A stretch of DNA of 64,000 nucleotides from Bacteroidota bacterium (GTDB lineage: Bacteria > Bacteroidota > Bacteroidia > 2-12-FULL-35-15): NCBI GenBank assembly GCA_025963715.1, contig JAOQAG010000026.1:1-64000 (forward strand). The letters run 5' to 3'. Below are positions 52,470 through 61,967 of this stretch, in pieces; position 1 is the first letter of the stretch, and each line of letters begins with the position of its first letter. The notes under the pieces were generated by a model. The model saw only the letters and a program-made list of their open reading frames with translations, did not search any database and was not told the origin of the DNA. Made by a program: the position numbers and the translations under genes.

Positions 52470-55400
52470 TTAATTGGTGTTTTTTAGTTTAGTAATCTTG
52501 ATTAATGTTTTTATTTCTTCATCTAATTCAACCTCTGAAGCACTCATAGCTTCCACATTATCAACAAGTTCTAGGGACGAAGCCAATATTTCGGCGCAAA
52601 TATAGTCCAAATTATTATTGATGGCGGAATTTATAGCAGAATTTCTCTGAATCTTCACCTCAATGCGGTCGGTTAGCTCCATATTACTGTCCTTCCGGAG
52701 ATTTTGAATGCGGTTGACGAGCTCACGTGCCAAACCTTCTTCTTTTAATTCCGGAGTTATTGTAACATCCAATGCTACAGTGAGTTGACCCGAATTTGCG
52801 ACTTTCCATCCCGGGATATCCACGGGTATGATCTCTACATCTTCTGTTTCCAGCACTACGGTATCGGCATCGATCTTCATTTCATATTTTCCTGTTTTTT
52901 CGATCCCGGAAATGATCGCCTGGGTATTTTCATTCGCGAAAGTTTGAACCGCCTTCATATTTTTACCGCACTTTTTACCGAGGGTTTTGAAATTAAGTTT
53001 CAAATTCTTGACGATTTGCGTATGCGACTCATCCACGAGATCCAGATTTTTCACATTCACTTCCGACAAAATCAACTCTTTCACCGCTTCTATCTTCGAT
53101 TTATAAGAATCATCAAGCACCGGGATCTGAATATGATTGAGCGGCTGGCGAACACGGATGTTCTCTTTTTTGCGGATGGACAATACCATCGACGAGATCT
53201 TCTGCGCCAGTTCCATACGTTCTTCCAGACTTTTGTCGATCAGGAATGTATCCGATACCGGGAAGTTGCTCAAATGGATGGATTCGGCTTTATCGCGGCC
53301 GGTTACGGCATTTAAATCGCAATACAGGCGGTCCATAAAAAACGGTGCGATCGGTGCTGAAAGCTGCGCGATCACTTCGAGGCAGCGATACAGCGTTTGA
53401 TACGCCGCGATCTTATCCTGCGAATACTCGCCTTTCCAAAAACGGCGGCGGCACAAGCGTACGTACCAGTTGCTCAGGTGCTCGTCCACAAAATCTTCAA
53501 TTAAGCGTCCGGCGCGATGCGGTTCGTAATCATTGTAAGCATCATCCACTTTTTTGATCAGTGTGTTCAGCTCCGAAATGATCCAGCGGTCGATCTCCGG
53601 GCGATCCAGCATCGGCACTTCGGCTTCGGTATAATTGAAGCCATCAACATTTGCATAGAGCGCAAAAAACGAATACGTATTGTGAAGCGTTCCGAAAAAC
53701 TTACGCTGCACCTCGGCAATTCCTTCAATATCAAATTTTAAATTGTCCCATGGCGCAGCATTGGTGATCATGTACCAGCGCGTTGCATCCGGACCGTATT
53801 TTTCAATGGTACCAAACGGATCCACGGCATTGCCAAGGCGCTTGCTCATTTTCTGCCCGTTTTTATCGAGCACCAAACCGTTGCTCACTACATTTTTAAA
53901 TGCAACGGAATCGAAGCACATCGTCGCAATAGCGTGCAAGGTAAAGAACCAGCCACGTGTTTGATCCACTCCTTCCGCAATAAAATCGGCAGGGAAATAT
54001 TTATGATCGTCAATCAATTCTTTGTTTTCAAACGGGTAATGCAGCTGTGCGTAAGGCATTGCGCCGGAATCAAACCAAACGTCAATTAAATCCGGTTCAC
54101 GGAATAATTTTTTTCCGTTGCGTTCCAGCACGATCGCATCTGCGTAAGGTTTGTGCAGATCAAAAGTGTTGTAATTTTCGGTGCTGTTATCGCCGGGCGT
54201 AAAATTGCCAAGCGGATTGGTTTGCATCACGTTTTTTGCAACCGCATTATCAATTTCGGATTTCAAGATCTCTGCGGAAGCGATGCAGATCTGCTCGGTT
54301 TTATCCTCGCTGGTCCAGATCGGAATTGGGATCCCCCAAAAGCGGGAACGTGATAAATTCCAGTCGTTCAGATTTTCCAGCCAGTTGCCAAAACGCCCGG
54401 TACCGGTAGATTCCGGCTTCCAGTTAATGGTTTTGTTCAGTTCGATCAAACGATCTTTGTAATCCGTGGTTTTGATGAACCAGGAATCCAGCGGGTAATA
54501 CAATACCGGCTTGTCTGTACGCCAGCAATGCGGGTAGCTGTGGACGTACTGTTCTTTTTTGAAAAGCTTTCCTTCGCCTTCCAGTTTTAAAACAATGCGT
54601 TCGTCCACGCTTAAATATTTTAATTTACCTGTATCCTCGATCGGGCCACCGTTGGCTTTTTTCAGCTTGTCTTTCTGGATTGCCAGCTCGGTTTCTTTTT
54701 CTTCGTTGGTTAAATAATCTTCTTTTACGTATTCATCTCCGTACAGGAAAGTGCCGTCTTTGATCACGTCCAGGAAACGGCCGCGCAGATCCACCAATGG
54801 AACGGGTTTGCCGTTTTCATTCAATACGAGCATTGGCGGAACAGCCGGTTTTGCTGCTTTTGCAGCGTTAAAATCGTCCGCGCCAAATGTAGGTGCAATG
54901 TGTACAATGCCGGTACCGTCGGATGTTGTCACAAAATCACCGAGGATCACGCGGAATGCATTTTCTGCGTTTTCGTAAGGCAATGCAAAATCAAGAAGCT
55001 GTTCGTATTTAATTCCTTCAAGATCGGCGCCTTTGAATTCAGCAGCAATTCGGAAAGGAATAGCTTTATCTCCTGAATTATACTCTTCAAATTTTAGTTC
55101 TGCATTTTTTTCAGGAAAATATTTTCCTAGTAATTCTTTTGCAAGGATCACAAAGATCATCTCCATTTCCTTTCCTGCTGCAGGATAAGGATTGAAGGTT
55201 TTCACCATTACGTAATCAATATTTTTTCCAACTGCTAGTGCCGTGTTAGAAGGCAATGTCCATGGCGTGGTTGTCCATGCTAAAAAATAAACAATCCCAT
55301 CTTTAAACTTGTACGGATCATTAATCTTAAACATCGCAACCGCTGTACGATCTTTTACATCGCGGTAACAGCCGGGCTGGTTCAGCTCATGCGTGGAAAG

Positions 55401-55970
55401 GCCGGTTCCGGCTGCAGGTGAATACGGCTGAATGGTAAATCCTTTGTAGATGGAACCTTTGGAATATAGATTATTGAGCAGCCACCAAACGGATTCGATG
55501 TAGCGGTTATCATACGTGATGTACGGATGATCCATATCCACCCAGTAGCCCATTTTTGCAGTTACATCGGCCCACACATCGGTGTATTTCATTACATCTT
55601 TGCGGCATTCGAGGTTGTATTGTTCTACGGTAATTTTTATTCCGATGTCTTCTTTGGTAATGCCCAATGCTTTCTCCACGCCCAATTCTACCGGTAATCC
55701 GTGTGTATCCCAACCGGCTTTGCGTTTTACCTGGAAACCTTTTTGTGTTTTGTAACGGCAAAAAATATCTTTGATGGAACGCGCCATTACGTGGTGGATG
55801 CCCGGTAAACCATTGGCACTTGGCGGTCCTTCATAAAAAACAAAGGGTGGTTTTCCTTCACGGGATGTGATGGATTTTTCGAAGGTGTTATTTTCCTCCC
55901 AGGATTTTTGTATGTCTTTTGCGGTTTGCGAAAGATTAAGTCCTGTGTATGTCTTGTAATTCTTACTCAT
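52470..55970 (-). CDS. ileS: Isoleucyl-tRNA synthetase
   Basis: Charges tRNA-Ile. At 1166 residues it is the large, eukaryote-like type of IleS. The class I signature is the degenerate PGIHH (residues 56-60, in SANGLPGIHHVMARSIKDIF), and the second motif KMSKR is in KNGQKMSKRLGN near residue 700. The editing domain lies between (WTTTPWTLPSNTALAV). No C-terminal zinc site is obvious. It is the first gene of the ileS/dksA-like operon, with a -7 box 35 bases upstream of the start. Confidence 0.95.
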   Translation of the reverse strand: MSKNYKTYTGLNLSQTAKDIQKSWEENNTFEKSITSREGKPPFVFYEGPPSANGLPGIHHVMARSIKDIFCRYKTQKGFQVKRKAGWDTHGLPVELGVEKALGITKEDIGIKITVEQYNLECRKDVMKYTDVWADVTAKMGYWVDMDHPYITYDNRYIESVWWLLNNLYSKGSIYKGFTIQPYSPAAGTGLSTHELNQPGCYRDVKDRTAVAMFKINDPYKFKDGIVYFLAWTTTPWTLPSNTALAVGKNIDYVMVKTFNPYPAAGKEMEMIFVILAKELLGKYFPEKNAELKFEEYNSGDKAIPFRIAAEFKGADLEGIKYEQLLDFALPYENAENAFRVILGDFVTTSDGTGIVHIAPTFGADDFNAAKAAKPAVPPMLVLNENGKPVPLVDLRGRFLDVIKDGTFLYGDEYVKEDYLTNEEKETELAIQKDKLKKANGGPIEDTGKLKYLSVDERIVLKLEGEGKLFKKEQYVHSYPHCWRTDKPVLYYPLDSWFIKTTDYKDRLIELNKTINWKPESTGTGRFGNWLENLNDWNLSRSRFWGIPIPIWTSEDKTEQICIASAEILKSEIDNAVAKNVMQTNPLGNFTPGDNSTENYNTFDLHKPYADAIVLERNGKKLFREPDLIDVWFDSGAMPYAQLHYPFENKELIDDHKYFPADFIAEGVDQTRGWFFTLHAIATMCFDSVAFKNVVSNGLVLDKNGQKMSKRLGNAVDPFGTIEKYGPDATRWYMITNAAPWDNLKFDIEGIAEVQRKFFGTLHNTYSFFALYANVDGFNYTEAEVPMLDRPEIDRWIISELNTLIKKVDDAYNDYEPHRAGRLIEDFVDEHLSNWYVRLCRRRFWKGEYSQDKIAAYQTLYRCLEVIAQLSAPIAPFFMDRLYCDLNAVTGRDKAESIHLSNFPVSDTFLIDKSLEERMELAQKISSMVLSIRKKENIRVRQPLNHIQIPVLDDSYKSKIEAVKELILSEVNVKNLDLVDESHTQIVKNLKLNFKTLGKKCGKNMKAVQTFANENTQAIISGIEKTGKYEMKIDADTVVLETEDVEIIPVDIPGWKVANSGQLTVALDVTITPELKEEGLARELVNRIQNLRKDSNMELTDRIEVKIQRNSAINSAINNNLDYICAEILASSLELVDNVEAMSASEVELDEEIKTLIKITKLKNTN

Positions 55971-56004
55971 AAAACGAACCTTATTCTTGATTAAAAAAGG
56001 AGTG

Positions 56005-56012
56005 CAAAGATA
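56005..56012 (-). promoter_or_regulatory. -7 box of ileS
   Basis: Minus-strand TATCTTTG (56012 to 56005), an exact TAnnTTTG match, 35 bases before the ileS start. Confidence 0.5.
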
Positions 56013-56225
56013 GTGGTTTTATGTGTAAAAACCTAGTGGAGTACGGATAACGAACAGGAACGCCCGCCTGAACAATTCGGGCAGGAAACTACGAATCCGG
56101 GTGCGTACTGTGTGTTAATAGAACGCGGATTGGGCGGAAAAAACGGATTTTATCGCTGGTATTGCCGGGATGCGGCACACACAGTCCAAGATCTAACATC
56201 CAATCATCCAGCATCTGTTCAAAAA

Positions 56226-56261
56226 AAACGCCGCGTTCCTTTCGGAGCGCGGCGTTTTTTG
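56226..56261 (-). terminator. Terminator of the T9SS type A gene
   Basis: CGCCGCG / CGCGGCG stem (56229-56235 and 56248-56254) with A-run on the left and T-run on the right, 21 bases past the stop at 56282. Confidence 0.85.
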
Positions 56262-56281
56262 TTTTATCCTTCGACAATAAT

Positions 56282-57310
56282 CTATCTTGTTACTACAAAA
56301 CGTTTGGTTCCGGCAAGGTTGCCTTCTACCATAATTTGTGCGAAATAAATGCCTTCCGGTAATGTGGAAACATCCAGTGTAAGCGTGTTTTCACCCTGAA
56401 TTGCATCTACGGTTGAACCAGTTTGTACTTGTTGGCCAATTGCATTGTAAATGGTTGTTTCCACCGTTTTGTTCTCCGTAAGGGTAAAACCAAGTGTAAT
56501 GTTATTTACAGCTGGGTTTGGGTACACGTTATATGCACTTAACGACTGATCGATATCGTTTACACCTGCTATACCTGCGCTTAAATAAAAGCTGCTTTGT
56601 GAAGGCGTTGCGCTTAAGGAGTTAGTAAACGTAAAGGTTGCTGCCAATGAGCTGTGAGTACCATCTTTGTACCACAAGTATTCATCATTGTCGTAAGTGA
56701 TCACGTAAGGAATGCCAACATAAGCGGAATCCTGGTAGATCTGATGAAAGTGAATGCGTGTAACATTTGTAAATGTTCCGGCTGGGGTAATTAATGTACC
56801 ATAAGCATCTGCAGTAACAACAGTGTGCCCCGTGCGGTAAAATGTGTAGCCGCCATTTACAAAATTTACTGCCCATGGATCGGAATACGTATTGTTATAC
56901 GTAAACGGGAAACGTAAAAAATCTTCCGGATTGGAAAACGACATGATCACGCCTCCGGAGGATACGTTTCCGTAATTCTGGAATGCTGTGGAAGATGTTT
57001 TTTGGTAAGAGTAAATTCCTCCGCCATTGTTAACTGCAACATTGGCATTTGGGAAACTGGATCCGTTTGGTGTGGATGATACCGTAACGTAAGGGGCTGC
57101 AGTTCCTGCAGGGCCTGTGTTAGTTGCAAAATTCCAGGTTTGGTTTGCTCCTGCAGATCCCGGTGCAAAATAAGTGGAGCTGGTGTTAAGCGTAAACGTG
57201 TTTCCGATTACAGGATTCATTCCTGTAGCGGTCAGCGTAGGCTGCGCTACCGAAACGGCAGTGGCCAGTAAAAATGTTGCTGAAAGTAAACTGAGTAGCG
57301 GTTTTTTCAT
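56282..57310 (-). CDS. Secreted T9SS type A sorting-domain protein
   Basis: A 342-residue exported protein (signal peptide to about residue 22, VSVAQ). The C-terminal ~75 residues (YNVYPNPAVNNITLGFTL .. TIYNAIGQQV .. LPEGIYFAQIMV) are a standard type A T9SS domain. The N-terminal part has repeats of the type TWNFATNTGPAGT and DPWAVNF, and no enzyme motif; it resembles proteins annotated only as T9SS cargo. Followed by a strong terminator. Cargo for T9SS export to the surface. Confidence 0.88.
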   Translation of the reverse strand: MKKPLLSLLSATFLLATAVSVAQPTLTATGMNPVIGNTFTLNTSSTYFAPGSAGANQTWNFATNTGPAGTAAPYVTVSSTPNGSSFPNANVAVNNGGGIYSYQKTSSTAFQNYGNVSSGGVIMSFSNPEDFLRFPFTYNNTYSDPWAVNFVNGGYTFYRTGHTVVTADAYGTLITPAGTFTNVTRIHFHQIYQDSAYVGIPYVITYDNDEYLWYKDGTHSSLAATFTFTNSLSATPSQSSFYLSAGIAGVNDIDQSLSAYNVYPNPAVNNITLGFTLTENKTVETTIYNAIGQQVQTGSTVDAIQGENTLTLDVSTLPEGIYFAQIMVEGNLAGTKRFVVTR

Positions 57311-57347
57311 GTGTTTTGGTTTTAGGTAAAATTGATTTTGTTAATTA

Positions 57348-57761
57348 TTAAATGGTTGCAATTACTTTTAATTCGATGGCAATGGGAGTAGGCAAACAAT
57401 TGATCTCGATGGTGGTGCGGCAAGGCTGGTTATCTTTGAACCACTCTGCGTACACACGGTTGTAGATCGTGAAATCATCTTTCATATTGGTAAGAAAAAC
57501 CTGTACATCCACAATGTTGTCCCAGCTGCTCCCGGCATCTTCCAAAATGTATTTAATATTCTGAAACACGCTTTTGCATTGCGTTTCAATGTCGTAGGAA
57601 ACAATGTTTCCCTGATCATCCAACTCTACTCCGGGAATTTTTTTTGTGCCGCGTTCACGCGGACCCACTCCGGAAAGAAAAAGTAAATTACCTACCCGGC
57701 GTGCATGCGGATAGGCTCCTACCGGCTCCGGCGCTTTGCTTGAATTTATTCTATCTGACAT
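57348..57761 (-). CDS. RidA-family (enamine/imine deaminase) protein
   Basis: A 137-residue YjgF/YER057c/UK114 (RidA) family protein. Members hydrolyse reactive enamines/imines such as 2-aminoacrylate. The family pattern is KAPEPVGAYPHARRVGNLLFLSG (N-terminal) and LKVIATI at the end; the expected active-site arginine is likely in PCRTTIEINCLPTP (about residue 112). It lies 37 bases upstream of the T9SS gene on the same strand. Confidence 0.9.
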   Translation of the reverse strand: MSDRINSSKAPEPVGAYPHARRVGNLLFLSGVGPRERGTKKIPGVELDDQGNIVSYDIETQCKSVFQNIKYILEDAGSSWDNIVDVQVFLTNMKDDFTIYNRVYAEWFKDNQPCRTTIEINCLPTPIAIELKVIATI

Positions 57762-58073
57762 ACATTAATTTATTGATATAACGAAATTGGCATGTAAAGA
57801 TACAAACCGGTGTAAAGATACACAATACACCATAAGTAGTATATTGAACCGGGAATTTAACACAGAGGGCACGGAGGAAAAAGAGTTGCACGGAGCTGAT
57901 TTTTTTGAAACTCATGCTGCGTGTTTTTTATTTCCATTTACGCGCAGCAAACATTTATGAGATCCCGGGTCAGGCCCGGGATGACAGCTTCGGAAGAAGA
58001 TCACATCCAAATAAACATTTCACACACAGCAAATACACAGATTCGTACATTCGTATTGATTCGTTATCCGTAC
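57762..58073. other. Repeat-bearing gap before the AAA gene
   Basis: Contains a GATCCCGGGTCAGG..CGGGATGAC hairpin (57959-57986) with flanks GCAAACATTTATGA and CAGCTTCGGA that match the 21519-21562 copy, and AT-rich direct repeats. No gene seen. Confidence 0.75.
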
Positions 58074-59552
58074 CTAATTGCCTTCGTTAAAAAAATCTTT
58101 CTCCGAAAACATCGAACCTAAAATATCCTTGAACCGGACGCCGCGTTCCAGGCTATTTTTACCGATGAGTGAATGTTCTGCCAACGCAAACAACACAAAT
58201 TCCATCATCACTAATTTATCGGTTTTGCTGAGTTTTGGCAAATGCATTTCTACTACATCGCTTAAACCGGGGATGGCTTCCAATCCTTTTTTATAGGCTT
58301 TTTCGTTTTCGAGTAAAAGTAAATCCACAATGTTGCCATCGCCAAACCAGTTGACAATAGACTGATACGGGCTTGGTTCTTTTTTCTTTTTTAATTTGGA
58401 AGGATCCGGAAAGTGTTCTAAAAATTCGTTGCGGATGGCTTTTCCTAATAAATTTTGTGCTACAATTCCGGCGCCTTCCTGCTCGCCTTCATACACCAAT
58501 TCTATTTTTCCGTTCACTGCCGGGATCACACCGATCAGATCGCTGATGCGTGCAATCGTTTTCTCTTCACCATTCAGCAGCATCCGGCGCTCGGCAGTGC
58601 TTACTAAATTTTCATACGCAGAAATTGTTAAACGTGCCGACACGCCGCTTTTCGAATCCACAAATTCGCTTTCGCGTGCTTCAAATGCAATACGCTCAAT
58701 GATCGTGGCAACAAGGTCGCCTACTTCCACCGCTTGTTTTTGCGTATCATTCAAACGTGCTTCCTGTGCGGTAATTTGTTTCGACAGCTCAATGCTTTTC
58801 GGGTAATGTGTCAGGATCTGGCTACCGATCCGGTCTTTCAGCGGTGTTACAATGCTTCCGCGATTGGTATAATCTTCGGGATTGGCGGTAAATATAAATT
58901 GAATATCCAGTGGGATTCGCAATTTAAAACCGCGGATCTGGATATCGCCTTCCTGTAAAATATTGAACAGCGCTACCTGGATACGCGCCTGGAGATCGGG
59001 TAATTCGTTGATCACAAAGATGCAGCGGTTGCTGCGCGGAATAATTCCGTAATGGATCACTCGCTCATCGGCATAGCTCAAACGCAGGTTGGCGGCTTTG
59101 ATCGGGTCTACATCACCAATTAAATCGGCAATGGAAACATCGGGAGTTGCCAGTTTTTCTACATAACGCTCCGAACGGTGCACCCAAACAATTGGTAATT
59201 TATCGCCTTGCTCTGCAACTAATTTTTTTCCGAAATCCGAGATCGGGTTCAAGGGATCGTCGTTTAATTCACTGCCTTCGATCACCGGCATGTATTCATC
59301 CAGCAATTCGATGATCTGCCTCGCGATCCGCGTTTTTGCCTGTCCGCGTAAACCCAGTAAATTCATGTTGTGGCGGGAGAGTATCGCACGTTCGATCTCC
59401 GGGATTACCGTGTCTTCATATCCTACAATTCCTTTGAATACATTTTCCTTTTTTTTGATCTTCGTGATCAGGTTATCACGCAATTCGTCTTTAATGGATT
59501 TGTTGATGTAACCTGATTTTTTTAATTCGCCGAGTGTTTTTATTTTTTGCAT
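58074..59552 (-). CDS. ChlI/MoxR-type AAA ATPase
   Basis: A 492-residue AAA+ protein: Walker A GLRGQAKTRIAR (about residue 63), a Walker-B-like FVINELPDLQARI (about 182), sensor and RTTI-like FTANPEDYTNRGSIVTPLKDR (about 218-238). The sequence is nearest to the magnesium-chelatase subunit I/sigma54-activator-like group. With the vWA protein at 60164-61258 it forms a MoxR-vWA-like pair; no CobN/ChlH subunit is present, so this is not a chelatase for tetrapyrroles. The partners are separated by a 611-base hairpin array. Confidence 0.88.
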   Translation of the reverse strand: MQKIKTLGELKKSGYINKSIKDELRDNLITKIKKKENVFKGIVGYEDTVIPEIERAILSRHNMNLLGLRGQAKTRIARQIIELLDEYMPVIEGSELNDDPLNPISDFGKKLVAEQGDKLPIVWVHRSERYVEKLATPDVSIADLIGDVDPIKAANLRLSYADERVIHYGIIPRSNRCIFVINELPDLQARIQVALFNILQEGDIQIRGFKLRIPLDIQFIFTANPEDYTNRGSIVTPLKDRIGSQILTHYPKSIELSKQITAQEARLNDTQKQAVEVGDLVATIIERIAFEARESEFVDSKSGVSARLTISAYENLVSTAERRMLLNGEEKTIARISDLIGVIPAVNGKIELVYEGEQEGAGIVAQNLLGKAIRNEFLEHFPDPSKLKKKKEPSPYQSIVNWFGDGNIVDLLLLENEKAYKKGLEAIPGLSDVVEMHLPKLSKTDKLVMMEFVLFALAEHSLIGKNSLERGVRFKDILGSMFSEKDFFNEGN

Positions 59553-60163
59553 ACGTTGTGTTTGTGTGTTGTAAATTTTAATTTTTAAAAATTGTTATCG
59601 CTCTCTTTTCGGAGCTGTCATCCCGGGCCTGACTCAGGATCTCATGAATGTTTGTTGTGTGTTAATTTGCTAATCTTTTAAATTTATTAATTATTTAAAT
59701 TGTGATCGCTCTCCTTCCGGAGCTGTCATCCCGGGCCTGACCCGGGATCTCATGAATGTTTGCTGTGTGTTAATTTGCTAATCTTTTAAATTTATTAATC
59801 ATTTAAATTGTGATCGCTCTCCTTCCGGAGCTGTCATCCCGGGCCTGACCCGGGATCTCATGAATATTTGCTGTGTGTTAATTGGAACGCTGATCTTTTA
59901 GGATTGTTATGATAAAAAAAGATCGCTAACCGCTTATGATTTTTTAGGATTTGATTGCGTTTAATTTTTCGTTTGTTATTATTTTATGAAAGCATGTTTA
60001 CCGTGTGTTAATTGGATTTCATATTGGGTTCGGTTCGTGTTGTGGCTTCGCGGAACGCAGATTTTTATGATTTTTAAAATAAAAAAGATCGCCTGTGGCG
60101 TTTTATGATTAAAATATGATGTGTTAGTAATAAATTTGATTGTCATCCCACGTAGGCGCCAGG
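59553..60163. repeat. 108-base tandem repeats with hairpins
   Basis: Units start at 59593, 59701 and 59809 (108 bases each; the third ends about 59884). Each carries TGTCATCCCGGGCCTGAC.. hairpins and CTGTGTGTTAATTTGCTAAT. After it come GGAACGC..GATCTTTTAGGATTG tags at about 59884 and 60052, and a degraded CGTAGGCGCCAGGCT half-hairpin at 60151-60165 that contains the stop codon of the vWA gene (60164-60166). No gene. Confidence 0.92.
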
Positions 60164-61258
60164 CTACCTAAAATTTCTTTTTTTATTCCTCTCAAAATCT
60201 TCAAAAATAAATTCGCCAAGGCCTTGCAACGATGTGTAAAAAGCTTTGCCGTTATTTGCTTCTGTAAAGTCGTGTACAAATTCCTGTAAATACGGATCAC
60301 TGGCCACCATAAATGTGGTGATCGGAATTTTCAGGCGCCTGCAGCTTTGTGCCAGCGTCAGGCATTTGTTCATTATTTTTTGATCCAGCCCAAAGCTGTT
60401 CTTGTAATATTTTCCATGTTCTTTCAAACAAGTAGGCTTGCCGTCGGTGATCATAAAAATTTGTTTGTTGGCATTTTTGCGGCGGCGCAGTAAATCCATT
60501 GCCAGCTCCAAACCCGCAACAGTATTGGTATGATACGGCCCCACCTGCAAATACGGCAAATCTTTGGTCTCGATCTGCCAGGCATCATCACCGAATACAA
60601 TAATATCGAGCGTATCTTTCGGATACTTGCGTTTAATAAGTTCCGCCAGTGCCATCGCTACATTTTTCGCAGGAGTGATGCGGTCTTCACCATACAGGAT
60701 CATGGAATGCGAAATATCGATCATGAGCACCGTGCTGGTTTGCGTTTTGTGTTCCTTTTCCGAAACTTCCAGGTCGTTTTCGGTGATCCGGAAATCGTTG
60801 ATCCCGTTATTTACCTGCGCATTTTTCATGGATTCGAGCATGGAGATTTGTTCCAGAGAATCGCCAAACTGGAACGGGCGCGCATCGCTGCTCATCTCAT
60901 CGCCATTGCCGGTGTATTTGGTAGCGTGGTTGCCCGATTTGCCTTTTTTTAATTTCCCGAAAATTTTCTCGAGCGCCTGCTGGCGGATCGCCTGCTCGGT
61001 TTTGGCGGTGATCACCGTACCACCCGCACCAGGATCTTCCTCACGAATATAGCCGCGGTCCTTTAATTCCTGGATAAAATCGCCGATGCCGTAATCGGGT
61101 TCGGTAAGTTTGTATTCCTTGTCCAGCTCCGTAAGCCAGCTGATGGCTTCATCAAAATCACCGCTGGTATATGTGATCAGCTGTTTGAAGATCTCAAAAA
61201 GCCTGTCGAATGGAGTTTGCTTGGGTTTATTATAGTTTGAAAATCGAAAGCCTATCAT
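60164..61258 (-). CDS. vWA-domain protein, partner of the AAA ATPase
   Basis: A 364-residue protein with a C-terminal von Willebrand A domain. The MIDAS motif is complete: VLMIDISHSMILYGE (DxSxS), a threonine in NTVAGLELAMDLL and MITDGKPTCLKEHG (D-G). The first 170 residues are helical and charged. It should work with the AAA protein upstream as metal-dependent adaptor. It starts at 61258 and its stop lies in a repeat remnant. No third gene of the usual BatA/B type is present. Confidence 0.88.
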   Translation of the reverse strand: MIGFRFSNYNKPKQTPFDRLFEIFKQLITYTSGDFDEAISWLTELDKEYKLTEPDYGIGDFIQELKDRGYIREEDPGAGGTVITAKTEQAIRQQALEKIFGKLKKGKSGNHATKYTGNGDEMSSDARPFQFGDSLEQISMLESMKNAQVNNGINDFRITENDLEVSEKEHKTQTSTVLMIDISHSMILYGEDRITPAKNVAMALAELIKRKYPKDTLDIIVFGDDAWQIETKDLPYLQVGPYHTNTVAGLELAMDLLRRRKNANKQIFMITDGKPTCLKEHGKYYKNSFGLDQKIMNKCLTLAQSCRRLKIPITTFMVASDPYLQEFVHDFTEANNGKAFYTSLQGLGEFIFEDFERNKKRNFR

Positions 61259-61327
61259 AGTTTATTAATAACACTAAAGTTACGGAAATGTTTAATCACC
61301 AAATCCAGAATTTGTAAGTAATTTAGT

Positions 61328-61335
61328 TACATTTG
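61328..61335 (+). promoter_or_regulatory. -7 box of tRNA-Ala
   Basis: TACATTTG, an exact TAnnTTTG match, 30 bases upstream of the tRNA. Confidence 0.5.
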
Positions 61336-61365
61336 CATTCCTGTTTTTGCAGAACCTTAATACAA

Positions 61366-61439
61366 GGGGAATTAGCTCATTTGGCTAGAGCGCTTCGCTG
61401 GCAGTGAAGAGGCGACCGGTTCGAATCCGGTATTCTCCA
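61366..61439 (+). tRNA. tRNA-Ala (anticodon GGC)
   Basis: Acceptor GGGGAAT / ATTCTCC, D-stem GCTC / GAGC, anticodon loop CTGGCAG (anticodon GGC, at 61400-61402) and T-arm ACCGGTTCGAATCCGGT. CCA is not encoded. GGC reads GCC codons of alanine. Confidence 0.97.
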
Positions 61440-61446
61440 TAACATG

Positions 61447-61473
61447 AACCCTGACCTGATGGTTGGGGTTTTT
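61447..61473 (+). terminator. Terminator after tRNA-Ala
   Basis: AACCCTGACC / GGTTGGGGTT with two wobble pairs and a T-run. Confidence 0.75.
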
Positions 61474-61553
61474 CGTTTCTAATTACGAAGTTCCCTTATT
61501 TCATTATCTATCGTTTTCAAAAATGTCCTGGAGGTTGAAAAGTGTCCATTGGA

Positions 61554-61637
61554 ATGTCAGAAAATTGGTTGATTATTGTACTTATTATTGTTTTTGTTAC
61601 CATAGAATTTTTAATTTTAAACAATAATAACACATAA
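61554..61637 (+). CDS. Possible 27-residue membrane peptide
   Basis: ATG at 61554 reads MSENWLIIVLIIVFVTIEFL then ILNNNNT and TAA. One strongly hydrophobic span. It sits in the AT-rich 61475-61967 gap beside tRNA-Ala, which otherwise holds only the toxin remnant. It may be a small protein or chance. Confidence 0.25.
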   Translation: MSENWLIIVLIIVFVTIEFLILNNNNT

Positions 61638-61689
61638 AATACTATCTAACAACATAGTAAACTAAATTAATAGAAATAAACCTTATTAG

Positions 61690-61948
61690 TTTATTATAAG
61701 TTTATTACATGATGCTAAAAAAATAGCAAAACACAAAGCCGATGTTTTTAGATTGACTGCAATGCTTACGCCTACCAGCAATTTTGATTTACCTCCAAGT
61801 ATTTTTAACGATTTACAAGCGTTTGTCGAAGTAATAAAAAATGATTTACCAAAATAAGCAAATGTTTGACAATTTTGGTTTGCTCAATGCAAATGCAGAG
61901 GAAATTTTAAATTTATTAATTGCTAGTTTTAGTATTGAGAAAAATTAA
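61690..61948 (+). pseudogene. Remnant of an AbiEii-like nucleotidyltransferase toxin C-terminus
   Basis: In frame from 61690 the DNA reads HDAKKIAKHKADVFRLTAML then LTPTSNFDLPPSIFNDLQAF and stops at 61855. One extra A in the AAAA run just before 61855 shifts the frame; removing it continues as NKQMFDNFGLLNANAEEIL and LNLLIASFSIEKN to TAA at 61948. The KxIxKHKxDVFRLxxML pattern matches the C-terminus of AbiEii-type toxins. It has no start codon or N-terminal catalytic part. Likely a decayed acquired gene beside a tRNA. Confidence 0.6.
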
Positions 61949-61967
61949 TAATCTTAAATAAAAACAC

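Larger units (their letters stand above)
55971..56281. other. Gap between ileS and the T9SS type A gene
   Basis: Holds the ileS promoter box (56005-56012), a GAACGCGGATTGGGCGG tag of the dispersed family and the terminator at 56226-56261. No gene seen. Confidence 0.75.

Noticed and set aside
51779-52492. 237-residue plus-strand ORF, Ala/Thr/Phe/Gly-rich
   Set aside because: Reverse complement of the Lys/Ala repeats of the DksA-like gene; composition is an artefact of the repeat.
58074-61258. Magnesium or cobalt chelatase complex
   Set aside because: The AAA and vWA proteins resemble ChlI/ChlD parts, but no large ChlH/CobN subunit or tetrapyrrole gene is present.
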